A stretch of DNA of 16,796 nucleotides, from positions 1 to 16,796 of the forward strand of contig CALVRF010000021.1 in assembly GCA_944358495.1 (NCBI GenBank). Reading direction: 5' to 3'. Numbering within the stretch: the stretch's first letter is position 1; each line of letters opens with the position of its first letter. This DNA is from an uncultured Bacilli bacterium. Its GTDB lineage: Bacteria; Bacillota_I; Bacilli_A; RF39; UBA660. The position numbers and the translations under genes are program-made. Below the pieces are notes generated by a model, which made no database searches, was not told where the DNA came from, and saw only the letters and a program-made list of their open reading frames with translations. Positions 7,579 through 14,565 of the stretch are shown one piece after another.

Positions 7579-8636
7579 AATACCAAATTATTTATTCGTT
7601 CGATTTCTTTATTTACTTTGGCAATATTACAACCATTAACTAAATGGTCGTTTAATTTATACTTTTCTTTTAAATCAATAATTCTTTTAAAAGAATCTTC
7701 AATTCGTTTCATACTAATCTTACCTTGCCTAACTAAACTAACTATTTTATAAAAATCTTGCTCCAAGCCATTATAATATTTCCGAGAAATAATGTCATTT
7801 CCAGCTACAAAAGCTTGTTTTATTGCTCGATGTTTACCATAAATTATAGTAATGCTTTTCATACTAAGTTCATCAGTAACAATAACGCCTTTATATTTCA
7901 GTTTTTCTCTTAGTTCCGAAATAATAAATTTCTTAGATAAAGATGCTGGATATAGTCCCGTATATCCTTTTACCAAAATATGACCAATCATAATTGCTTC
8001 AGCTCCATTTAAAATGGCCTCTTTAAATGGGCGCAAATGCTTTTTCCCACAAATCTTATAATCCATAATAATTGGTAAAATTTTATGAGAATCTAGTTTT
8101 GTTGCTCCATGACCCGGGAAATGTTTTATGACCGATATTACTAAACTATTTTTTAAACTATTCATATAACTAATTCCATCTTGACAAACCTTTAATACAT
8201 TATCACTAAAAGCACGGTCACCAATCGGATGATTATTATCAAAATTTTTAATATCCAAAACAGGTGCAAAATCCATATTAATACCACTTTCTTTTAACAT
8301 CCTAGCAGTAACACCACCAGCTTCTTCAATTAGCTTGTTATCATTTGTAGAGCCTAATTCAAAAGCACTTTTAATATTAACAAATTCTACTGGCATTCTA
8401 TTTACTCGGCCACCTTCTTGGTCAATAGCAATAAATAAAGGATATTCATTGTTTTTGTTACATTCCTTTAGTTCATTAATAAGTTCAATCATTTCTTTAT
8501 AATTTTTATAATTATTACTATAAATAATGACTCCACCAATTCCAATTTTTTTAATCATTCGTTTAACTAAAACTATATCAGCTTTTTTTCCAATTCCCAC
8601 CAAAAACATTTGTGCAACTTTCTTCTCTATTGTCAT
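7557..8636 (-). CDS. nagZ: NagZ-type beta-N-acetylglucosaminidase (glycoside hydrolase family 3)
   Basis: 359 residues, a single GH3 catalytic barrel. It removes N-acetylglucosamine from muropeptides or wall fragments. Motifs: DQEGGRV (72-78), GDRAF (139-143), KHFPGHG (171-177), the general acid/base Asp-His dyad D182/H184 in LDSHK, and the nucleophile D255 in VTDELSM. No signal peptide is visible (MTIEKKVAQM), so a cytoplasmic recycling role is more likely than the secreted role of B. subtilis NagZ. It lacks the C-terminal domain of longer GH3 enzymes. The ribosome site GGTGAT is 6 nt before ATG. It sits downstream of noc with its own promoter and convergent with a wall amidase. The GH3 family is certain; the exact substrate is inferred. 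Confidence 0.88.
   Translation of the reverse strand: MTIEKKVAQMFLVGIGKKADIVLVKRMIKKIGIGGVIIYSNNYKNYKEMIELINELKECNKNNEYPLFIAIDQEGGRVNRMPVEFVNIKSAFELGSTNDNKLIEEAGGVTARMLKESGINMDFAPVLDIKNFDNNHPIGDRAFSDNVLKVCQDGISYMNSLKNSLVISVIKHFPGHGATKLDSHKILPIIMDYKICGKKHLRPFKEAILNGAEAIMIGHILVKGYTGLYPASLSKKFIISELREKLKYKGVIVTDELSMKSITIIYGKHRAIKQAFVAGNDIISRKYYNGLEQDFYKIVSLVRQGKISMKRIEDSFKRIIDLKEKYKLNDHLVNGCNIAKVNKEIERINNLVLKSSSDS
8109..8122 (+). promoter_or_regulatory. Noc-box-like sequence inside nagZ
   Basis: ATGACCCGGGAAAT matches the known Noc-binding consensus ATTTCCCGGGAAAT at 12 of 14 positions, with the core CCCGGGAAAT exact. It encodes part of the catalytic HFPGHG motif of NagZ, so coding constraint alone could explain it. 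CCCGGG is otherwise not seen in this AT-rich window, and noc begins about 2.4 kb away. Confidence 0.4.
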
Positions 8637-8654
8637 AAGTATATCACCATTTAA

Positions 8655-8683
8655 ATTATAGCATTTTAAAATATAAAAAACAA
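8655..8683 (-). promoter_or_regulatory. Promoter of nagZ
   Basis: Minus strand: TTGTTT (8683-8678), 17-nt spacer, TGCTATAAT (8663-8655), an extended -10. The -35 overlaps the T run and stem of the noc terminator. The expected start near 8648 gives a leader of about 12 nt including GGTGAT. Confidence 0.65.
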
Positions 8684-8705
8684 AGAACTACAATTATTCT
8701 TTGTT
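8675..8705 (-). terminator. Terminator of noc, formed by its last codons
   Basis: On the minus strand AACAAAGAA (8705-8697) pairs perfectly with TTCTTTGTT (8687-8679), followed by a run of T to 8675. The last codons of noc (Asn-Lys-Glu) make the rising stem and the TAA stop (8696-8694) lies in the loop. Confidence 0.75.
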
Positions 8706-10556
8706 AATTTTAAAAGTTGCTTGATAAGAATTTCCTAAATCAATTTCATCAACATCAATTATATAGCCTAGTCGTTCTAATTCATTGGCACAATTTCTAA
8801 TAATTTTAATTGCTTCTCTAAAATTGCTAACAGGATTAGCTTGCATCACATTATTTTCCTGTACTTGACTTGGCATTGTATTAGGTGTTGACTCGATAAT
8901 ATCCGCATCAGGAACATTTCCGATTGGAGAATTATTTAAATTAGGATTTCCTGCAACTAACCCAGCCGAAGTCATGCCTAAACCATTATTCATCGTTGGT
9001 TGCACCTCTGGCTCTGCAACTGGTTCAGAAATATTATTCATAGGATTATTTCCTAAACCATTATTCATCATTGGTTGTACTACTGGCTCTGCAACTGGTT
9101 CAGAAATATTATTCATAGAATTATTCCCTATACCATTATTCATAACCGGCTGTGCCGCTGGCTCTACAACTGATTCGGAAATATTATTCATAGAATTATT
9201 CCCTATACCATTATTCATCATTGGTTGCACTGCTGGCTCTGCAACTGGTTCGGAAATATTATTCATAGGATTATTCCCTAAATCATTTTTCATGACTGGT
9301 TGCATTACTGGCTCTTGGATTGATACCTGAGGTTCAGTATTTGTTTGGCTTAAACCTTCATTAAGTCCTTGTGAATTAATTGTTGATTGAATAGAAGATG
9401 CTATATCAGTTCCACTATTACTCTGATTTGCCGTTTGATTACTGGCAGTCAAATTTTGCGGTGCTTGATTAAAAATACTATCAAAACTTACACCGTTATT
9501 AGCTGGCTGAGTAGCCGGATTTACTTTAGGTTCCTCTTTAACCGAAGTCGCACTAACATTAATAAAACGATTTTGTTCAACAGGATCTTCAGTTACTGGC
9601 TCAGAAGTTATTGGTGCCGCTGGAGCAGAAACATTAACTGGATTAGCTCCTTGACCAAAAACATCAGGCGTTTCCGCTTCTTGCCTCATCAATCCTGATA
9701 TATCTTTATTCTGTTCAGGCACATTAATATCTTGCGCCTCTCTCATAATCTTATCTATATCCATAAAGCCCTCTTCCTTTCTTTTGTTAAATTTATCTTC
9801 ATATTCCTTAGGTGGATGAACTCTAATAATATCATGACTAGCTACAGCTACTGCTCTACGAGGTGTAGGTTTTTCATCTTGAAACAACATTTCTACTGGT
9901 CCACTACTCTTAATTGTTGGTTTTATTTGTTTAATCTGACTATTGTTAGAATTATCTGCTAATATCTTTTTAATTTCATCATCTGTCTTTTTAACTGTCA
10001 AACGTTCATTAATAATCCTCTTTAACATTTCAACTTGCTTTGTTTTATCGTGAATTCTAAGTAATGAACGAGCATGTCTTTCGGAAATTTTCCCGTTCAA
10101 AAGTGCATACTGAACCTCATCATCGAGATTAAGTAATCTAATTTTGTTAGCAATCGTTGATTGAGTTTTTCCGATTTTTTTAGCCAAATCTTCTTGGGTT
10201 AAGCCCATATCTAAAATACGTTTATAAGAAACTGCTTCTTCGATTGGTGTTAATTCTTGTCTTTGAACATTTTCTAGTAAGGCAATCTCTTCGCTTTCTT
10301 TATCAGTTAGATGAACAATAATAGCTGGGATAGTACTTTTATTGGCAATTTGACTAGCTTTATATCTTCTTTCGCCAGCAATAATTTCATATTTGTTGCC
10401 AATCTGCCTAACTACAATCGGTTGAATAACGCCATATTTTCTGATAGATTCGGCTAATTCAGTAAGTTTTAATTCATCAAAATGAAAACGTGGTTGAAAC
10501 CTATTTGGTAAAATATCAGCCATATTTAAAACTTGTAATCGACCGTTTTCAGGCAT
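8694..10556 (-). CDS. noc: Noc-like nucleoid occlusion protein with a giant repeat-containing linker
   Basis: 620 residues against about 280 for Bacillus Noc. Residues 7-110 form the ParB/Noc CTP-binding domain (PNRFQPR 17-23, GERRYKAS 61-68, ENVQRQ 95-100). Residues 111-200 are the DNA-binding helices. The four positions known to set ParB/Noc specificity read Q132, K138, N143 and R160, the Noc set, not the ParB set. Residues about 578-620 (from NFREAIKIIRNCANELERLG) align with the Noc C-terminal dimerisation domain. Between them is an Asn/Gln/Pro/Glu-rich, probably disordered linker with 25-residue repeats. Noc binds scattered sites near the origin and blocks division over DNA. The N-terminal membrane helix of Bacillus Noc is missing, and the strong GGGAGGGG site 6 nt before ATG fixes this start. 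Its place after rsmG matches Bacillus noc; soj and spo0J do not follow. Confidence 0.85.
   Translation of the reverse strand: MPENGRLQVLNMADILPNRFQPRFHFDELKLTELAESIRKYGVIQPIVVRQIGNKYEIIAGERRYKASQIANKSTIPAIIVHLTDKESEEIALLENVQRQELTPIEEAVSYKRILDMGLTQEDLAKKIGKTQSTIANKIRLLNLDDEVQYALLNGKISERHARSLLRIHDKTKQVEMLKRIINERLTVKKTDDEIKKILADNSNNSQIKQIKPTIKSSGPVEMLFQDEKPTPRRAVAVASHDIIRVHPPKEYEDKFNKRKEEGFMDIDKIMREAQDINVPEQNKDISGLMRQEAETPDVFGQGANPVNVSAPAAPITSEPVTEDPVEQNRFINVSATSVKEEPKVNPATQPANNGVSFDSIFNQAPQNLTASNQTANQSNSGTDIASSIQSTINSQGLNEGLSQTNTEPQVSIQEPVMQPVMKNDLGNNPMNNISEPVAEPAVQPMMNNGIGNNSMNNISESVVEPAAQPVMNNGIGNNSMNNISEPVAEPVVQPMMNNGLGNNPMNNISEPVAEPEVQPTMNNGLGMTSAGLVAGNPNLNNSPIGNVPDADIIESTPNTMPSQVQENNVMQANPVSNFREAIKIIRNCANELERLGYIIDVDEIDLGNSYQATFKINKE
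8976..9314 (-). repeat. 75-bp in-frame tandem repeat in noc
   Basis: About 4.5 copies of a 75-bp unit encode a 25-residue repeat of the form EPVAEPxVQPMMNNGxGNN followed by xMNNIS (noc residues about 415-527). The plus-strand anchor ccattattcat recurs at 8983, 9058, 9133 and 9208, with a diverged copy at 9283, an exact 75-bp spacing. The first and last copies are partial. Copies differ by a few bases each, mostly conservative, so the array is not freshly duplicated. Confidence 0.93.
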
Positions 10557-10588
10557 AAAGTACCCCTCCCTTCTATTCTTTTATAATT

Positions 10589-10617
10589 ATAATACTATTT
10601 TTCGGGAAATATTTCAA
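10589..10617 (-). promoter_or_regulatory. Promoter of noc
   Basis: Minus strand: TTGAAA (10617-10612), 17-nt spacer, TATTAT (10594-10589); an overlapping TATAAT at 10591-10586 would have a 20-nt spacer. It follows the rsmG terminator, so noc is probably its own transcription unit. A Noc-box-like sequence fills the spacer. Confidence 0.6.
10597..10610. promoter_or_regulatory. Noc-box-like operator in the noc promoter
   Basis: Plus-strand ATTTTTCGGGAAAT matches the Noc consensus ATTTCCCGGGAAAT at 12 of 14 positions; the half CGGGAAAT is perfect. It lies wholly between the proposed -35 and -10 of noc, where bound protein would block RNA polymerase. Autoregulation is an inference. Confidence 0.5.
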
Positions 10618-10635
10618 GCAACTTTGCACAATAAA

Positions 10636-10673
10636 ACCACTTTACTCGAAAAAAACTAAAGTGGTCTTTTTTT
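10636..10673. terminator. Bidirectional terminator at the end of rsmG
   Basis: ACCACTTTA (10636-10644) and TAAAGTGGT (10657-10665) form a perfect 9-bp stem with a 12-nt loop. On the minus strand it ends the HD-mnmE-mnmG-rsmG transcript, with TTTTAT following; the last rsmG codons and its TAG stop (10658-10656) form the rising stem. On the plus strand seven T (10667-10673) follow, so it could stop antisense transcription too. Confidence 0.8.
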
Positions 10674-11351
10674 AATCTCAGCATATCTCCGTGGATACTT
10701 ATCTAAAGTCTTACCCGTTTTCTCTATTTTTATAAGCGTTCGCTGGCTACTTTCTACTGGTAATAAAAACTTATCAATCTGGATAATTTTACTATTCAAA
10801 ACTTCTAAAGCCTTTGAATAATTTTTTTTCTCATTTCCTTTTAAAGCAATAAAATATTTAGAAACTTTAACTAAAGGAATTGAATACTCTAATAAAATAT
10901 TTAATGAAGCCACGGCTCTAGCTGTCACTACATCAAATTTATCCCGATTTTTTAAAGCGTATTCTTCAGCTCGTGCATGAATACATTCAACATTATCAAG
11001 TCCTAATTTATCACAAACTAACTGCAAAAAATTAACTCTTTTATTTAAAGCATCGACTAAAGTTACCTCTAAATGGGGAAAGACAATTTTTAATACTAGG
11101 CCTGGAAATCCTGCTCCAGTTCCAATATCACATAAAGTTTCTTCTTTATTTAAATCAATCACTCTAACTAATGTTAAACTATCATAAAAGTGTTTTAAAT
11201 AAACTTCTTTTTTATCAGTAATCGCCGTTAAATTTATTTTTTGATTCCATTCAATAAGTAACTTATAATATGCGTCTAACTTCATAAGCATCTCGTCAGT
11301 TAAATCAATTCCTAGCTTAGAGACTTCTAAAATAAACCTATCTTTGTCCAT
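10656..11351 (-). CDS. rsmG: 16S rRNA (guanine-527-N7) methyltransferase RsmG
   Basis: 231 residues. RsmG (GidB) uses S-adenosylmethionine to methylate N7 of G527 in 16S rRNA. Seen: the Rossmann SAM-binding loop CDIGTGAGFPGLVLK (74-88), the acidic residue ending strand 2 (D100 in VTLVDALNKR), and the family C-terminus YPRR...KKRPL. The start ATG lies 14 nt inside the end of mnmG, with AAAGAGGG 6 nt upstream, pointing to coupled translation. It is the last gene of the operon and is followed by a terminator. Loss of this gene in other bacteria gives low-level streptomycin resistance; nothing suggests loss here. Confidence 0.95.
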   Translation of the reverse strand: MDKDRFILEVSKLGIDLTDEMLMKLDAYYKLLIEWNQKINLTAITDKKEVYLKHFYDSLTLVRVIDLNKEETLCDIGTGAGFPGLVLKIVFPHLEVTLVDALNKRVNFLQLVCDKLGLDNVECIHARAEEYALKNRDKFDVVTARAVASLNILLEYSIPLVKVSKYFIALKGNEKKNYSKALEVLNSKIIQIDKFLLPVESSQRTLIKIEKTGKTLDKYPRRYAEIKKRPL

Positions 11352-13203
11352 GATAATCCCTCTTTAAATAAATCATTAAAATCGATATGTCAGCAGGATT
11401 AACCCCACTAATTCTTAAAGCTTGACCTAATGATGTCGGTCTAATCTCTTTTAATTTTTGCTTAGCCTCACTAGCTAAATTATGCATCGCATCATAATCA
11501 ATATCTTCCGGAATTTTCTTATTTTCAAGGTCTTTCATCTTTTCCGCTTCTCTTTTAGCTTTGTTAATATACCCTTCATATTTCACACTAATATTTACTT
11601 GTTCCAATACTTCATCACTATATTCATTATCTAAAAACTGCTTTAAATCATTAATAGAAACCTCTGGCCTTTTTAATAAATTATATAAACTAATTCCATC
11701 TTTTAACTCCTTAGTTCCAATCGAAACTAAATAATCGTTATCAGCTGGCGTCAATTTTTTTAAATATAATTTTTCCGTCAAATCATTAATACTTTTTTTC
11801 TTTTCTAAAAACTTATTATATCTATCATTATCAATCAAACCAATTTCATGACCATATTCTCTTAAACGTAAATCAGCATTATCATGACGTAATAATAAAC
11901 GATATTCCGCTCTTGACGTTAATAACCTATAAGGGTCTCTAATACCTTTAGTAATTAAATCATCGATTAAAACTCCAATATAAGCTTCATCACGTCTAAG
12001 TATCAATGGCTCTCTACCTTCTAATTTTAAAGCCGCATTAATTCCAGCAATTAACCCCTGACAAGCTGCCTCTTCATAACCCGAAGTTCCATTAATTTGA
12101 CCAGCTGTAAATAAATTTTCAATTAATTTTGTCTCTAAAGACTGTTTTAACTGGGTTGGATAAATTGAATCGTACTCAATCGCATAAGCATATTTTAATA
12201 TTTTAGCATGCTCTAATCCCGGTAAACTATGAACCATTTCTTCTTGAACATCATAAGGCATTGATGTTGAAAAGCCTTGAACATAAATATCATCGTAGTA
12301 TAAACTCTCTGGTTCTAAAAATAATTGATGTTTTTCTTTATCCGCAAAACGTACAATTTTATCTTCAATCGATGGACAATATCTTGGACCAATACCTTTA
12401 ATATCATCAAGCCCACCATACATACTTGATTTATTTAAATTTTTTCGAATAATTTCATGAGTTTTAGGTGTCGTATAAATCAAATGACATGGAACTTGCT
12501 TATCAATATCATATAAAGGCTTCATATCAAAACTAAATGTATGATATACACTATCCCCATTTTCTATTTTTGTTTTCGAAAAATCAATCGAATTTTTATC
12601 AATCCGTTGCGGAGTACCTGTTTTAAGTCTTTTAATAACAAAACCTTTTTTAGCTAAATTATCACTTAAATAATTAGATGGCTTTTCACCATGAGGACCT
12701 TCTCTTCTCCTCATATCCCCAACTAAAATATCAGCATTCATATAAGTACCAGTCGTTAAAATAACCGCCGAAGCTTTAATTTCTTCGCCAGACTCTAAAA
12801 TAACTCCACCAATTTTATTATCATTAACGATAATATCTTTAACTAAAGCTTCTTTAATCTCTAAATTATTAGTACTTCTCAAAGTCTTAAGCATTTCTTT
12901 AGGATAAGTAATTTTATCCGCCTGCGCTCTTAAAGCTCTAACTGCTGGACCTTTACCACTATTAAGCATTTTTATTTGTAATAAGCTTTTGTCAGCATTA
13001 CGACCCATTTCGCCACCTAAAGCATCAATTTCCCTGACAACAATACCTTTCGCACTTCCACCAATCGATGGATTACAAGGCATATCCGCAATATTATTAA
13101 TATTACCCGTTACTAATAAAGTTTTATGACCTTTACGGGCCGAAGCCAAAGCCGCTTCACAACCGGCATGGCCACCACCAACAACAATAATTTCATAATC
13201 CAT
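11338..13203 (-). CDS. mnmG: tRNA uridine-5-carboxymethylaminomethyl modification enzyme MnmG
   Basis: 621 residues from ATG 13203, normal for MnmG (GidA). With MnmE it installs cmnm5 on the wobble uridine (U34) of several tRNAs, using FAD, NADH and methylene-tetrahydrofolate. Seen: FAD-binding VVGGGHAGCEAA at the N-terminus, the conserved CNPSIGGSAKGIVVREIDAL, the second signature near GTSGYEEAACQGL, and a C-terminal helical domain that contacts MnmE. An open TTG start at 13227 would add eight residues (beginning MCWKVG) but would overlap mnmE; AGGTGAT just before 13203 supports ATG. The TAG stop of mnmE forms part of that ribosome site. It overlaps rsmG by 14 nt. Confidence 0.96.
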   Translation of the reverse strand: MDYEIIVVGGGHAGCEAALASARKGHKTLLVTGNINNIADMPCNPSIGGSAKGIVVREIDALGGEMGRNADKSLLQIKMLNSGKGPAVRALRAQADKITYPKEMLKTLRSTNNLEIKEALVKDIIVNDNKIGGVILESGEEIKASAVILTTGTYMNADILVGDMRRREGPHGEKPSNYLSDNLAKKGFVIKRLKTGTPQRIDKNSIDFSKTKIENGDSVYHTFSFDMKPLYDIDKQVPCHLIYTTPKTHEIIRKNLNKSSMYGGLDDIKGIGPRYCPSIEDKIVRFADKEKHQLFLEPESLYYDDIYVQGFSTSMPYDVQEEMVHSLPGLEHAKILKYAYAIEYDSIYPTQLKQSLETKLIENLFTAGQINGTSGYEEAACQGLIAGINAALKLEGREPLILRRDEAYIGVLIDDLITKGIRDPYRLLTSRAEYRLLLRHDNADLRLREYGHEIGLIDNDRYNKFLEKKKSINDLTEKLYLKKLTPADNDYLVSIGTKELKDGISLYNLLKRPEVSINDLKQFLDNEYSDEVLEQVNISVKYEGYINKAKREAEKMKDLENKKIPEDIDYDAMHNLASEAKQKLKEIRPTSLGQALRISGVNPADISILMIYLKRDYHGQR

Positions 13204-13211
13204 CAAATCAC

Positions 13212-14561
13212 CTACTTTCCAACACAAAACCTACTAAATAATTCGTCAATAAGTTCATCATCGTAATTATCACCAATAATCGAACCTAGTAAATTCCAAA
13301 TTCTCTTTAAATCAATTTCAATCATATCTAAAGTAAAACCAAGTTCTAAACCATTATTAACATCAACAATAGCTTCCTTAACTTCATTTAAAATAGCTAA
13401 GCTACGGGCACTACCTAAATAACTCATATCATCAGTTTCAATCTTTTCTAAATTAAATAATTCTTTTATTTTATCTTCAATACCTTTAATATTAGTTCCT
13501 TTATAAGCACTAACATAAACAATATTTTCTAAACCACTATCATCAATAACTTTTGGTAAATCACATTTATTAATAATCGTAATATAATTTTTTCCTTTTA
13601 ATTTATCAATTAATTTATAATCATCGTCACTAAGCTTTTCATTGTAATTTAAAACTAGTAATACTAAATCCGCTTCATCGATTAAACTTAAACTTTTTTC
13701 TACCCCAATACTTTCAACCAAATCATTAGTTTTTCTAATTCCCGCTGTATCAATAAGGTTTAAAATAATGTTATCGAATATTAGTGTAGCTTCTACACTA
13801 TCCCTCGTTGTCCCTTGAATTTCTGTAACAATCGCTTTTTCTTTACCAATTAACGTATTAAGCAAACTACTCTTACCAACATTAGGGCGACCAACAATAA
13901 CCGTCTTAATTCCTTCTTTTAAAAGTTCGCCGTTTTTACTAGCCCGAATAATTTGATTAACCTTTTCTTCTAAGTCACCCATACTATCTTTTATTTTTAA
14001 AGTTGTCATTTCTTCAATATCTTCATACTCTGGATAATTTAAATTAACTTCGATATTCGCTAAAATTGAAGCTAAATCGCTTCTTAAATTCTTAATAAGA
14101 TTAGAAGCCTTGCCCCCAACTTGATTAAGAGCCATGGTGCGAGCTTTATCCGTTTTCGCATTAATTAAATCCATAACGCCCTCAGCTTCCGTTAAATCAA
14201 TTCGGCCATTTAAAAACGCTCTTTTCGTAAATTCTCCTGGCATCGCCAAACGACAGCCATGTGATAATAAAAGTTCTAAAACCTTATTAGTTGTATTAAT
14301 ACCACCATGCGTATTAATTTCTACAACATCTTCTTTAGTAAAAGTTTTAGGGGTCCTCATTAAAGAAACTAAAACCTCATCGATTTTTTCACCATTATCC
14401 ACAATATAACCATAATGAATCGTATGACTAGGCGCATCAATAAACTTTTTATTAGAAAAAATCTTACTAACAATATCTATGGCCTCATCACCACTAACCC
14501 TAATTATCGCAATCGCCCCAACACCTTGAGCTGTTGCAATCGCTGCTATTGTATCATTCAT
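13212..14561 (-). CDS. mnmE: tRNA modification GTPase MnmE
   Basis: 449 residues from ATG 14561. MnmE (TrmE/ThdF) is a dimeric, potassium-stimulated GTPase that binds a folate derivative and partners MnmG in wobble-uridine modification. Domains: N-terminal folate-binding domain (about 1-117), helical domain, and an inserted G domain (about 215-375) with P-loop GRPNVGKSS (224-232), GTTRD (about 250-254) and DTAGIR (about 271-276), then the C-terminal FCVGK, whose Cys is conserved in the family (usual form FCIGK). A TTG one codon upstream is also open, but AGGAGG lies 7 nt before the ATG. Those six bases are also the last two Arg codons of the HD gene, so the two are tightly coupled. Confidence 0.96.
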   Translation of the reverse strand: MNDTIAAIATAQGVGAIAIIRVSGDEAIDIVSKIFSNKKFIDAPSHTIHYGYIVDNGEKIDEVLVSLMRTPKTFTKEDVVEINTHGGINTTNKVLELLLSHGCRLAMPGEFTKRAFLNGRIDLTEAEGVMDLINAKTDKARTMALNQVGGKASNLIKNLRSDLASILANIEVNLNYPEYEDIEEMTTLKIKDSMGDLEEKVNQIIRASKNGELLKEGIKTVIVGRPNVGKSSLLNTLIGKEKAIVTEIQGTTRDSVEATLIFDNIILNLIDTAGIRKTNDLVESIGVEKSLSLIDEADLVLLVLNYNEKLSDDDYKLIDKLKGKNYITIINKCDLPKVIDDSGLENIVYVSAYKGTNIKGIEDKIKELFNLEKIETDDMSYLGSARSLAILNEVKEAIVDVNNGLELGFTLDMIEIDLKRIWNLLGSIIGDNYDDELIDELFSRFCVGK

Positions 14562-14565
14562 CAAA

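Noticed and set aside
8976..9314. CRISPR-like periodic array
   Set aside because: The period of 75 bp has no distinct spacers; the whole unit repeats in frame as protein sequence.
8974..9330. Plus-strand 118-codon frame with repeated Phe/Ile/Gly-rich units
   Set aside because: It is the exact antisense of the 75-bp repeats in noc; it has no ribosome site and its repeats follow from the coding strand.
9387..9962. Plus-strand frames of 103 and 76 codons opposite noc
   Set aside because: Antisense to clear ParB/Noc coding sequence and its linker; composition is what the reverse strand would give.
8694..10556. Chromosome partition protein ParB/Spo0J
   Set aside because: Specificity residues, C-terminal domain, position next to rsmG and the nearby Noc-like box all favour Noc; no parS (TGTTTCACGTGAAACA) is visible.
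14134..14409. Plus-strand 91-codon frame opposite mnmE
   Set aside because: Lies wholly within conserved mnmE and shows no translation signal.
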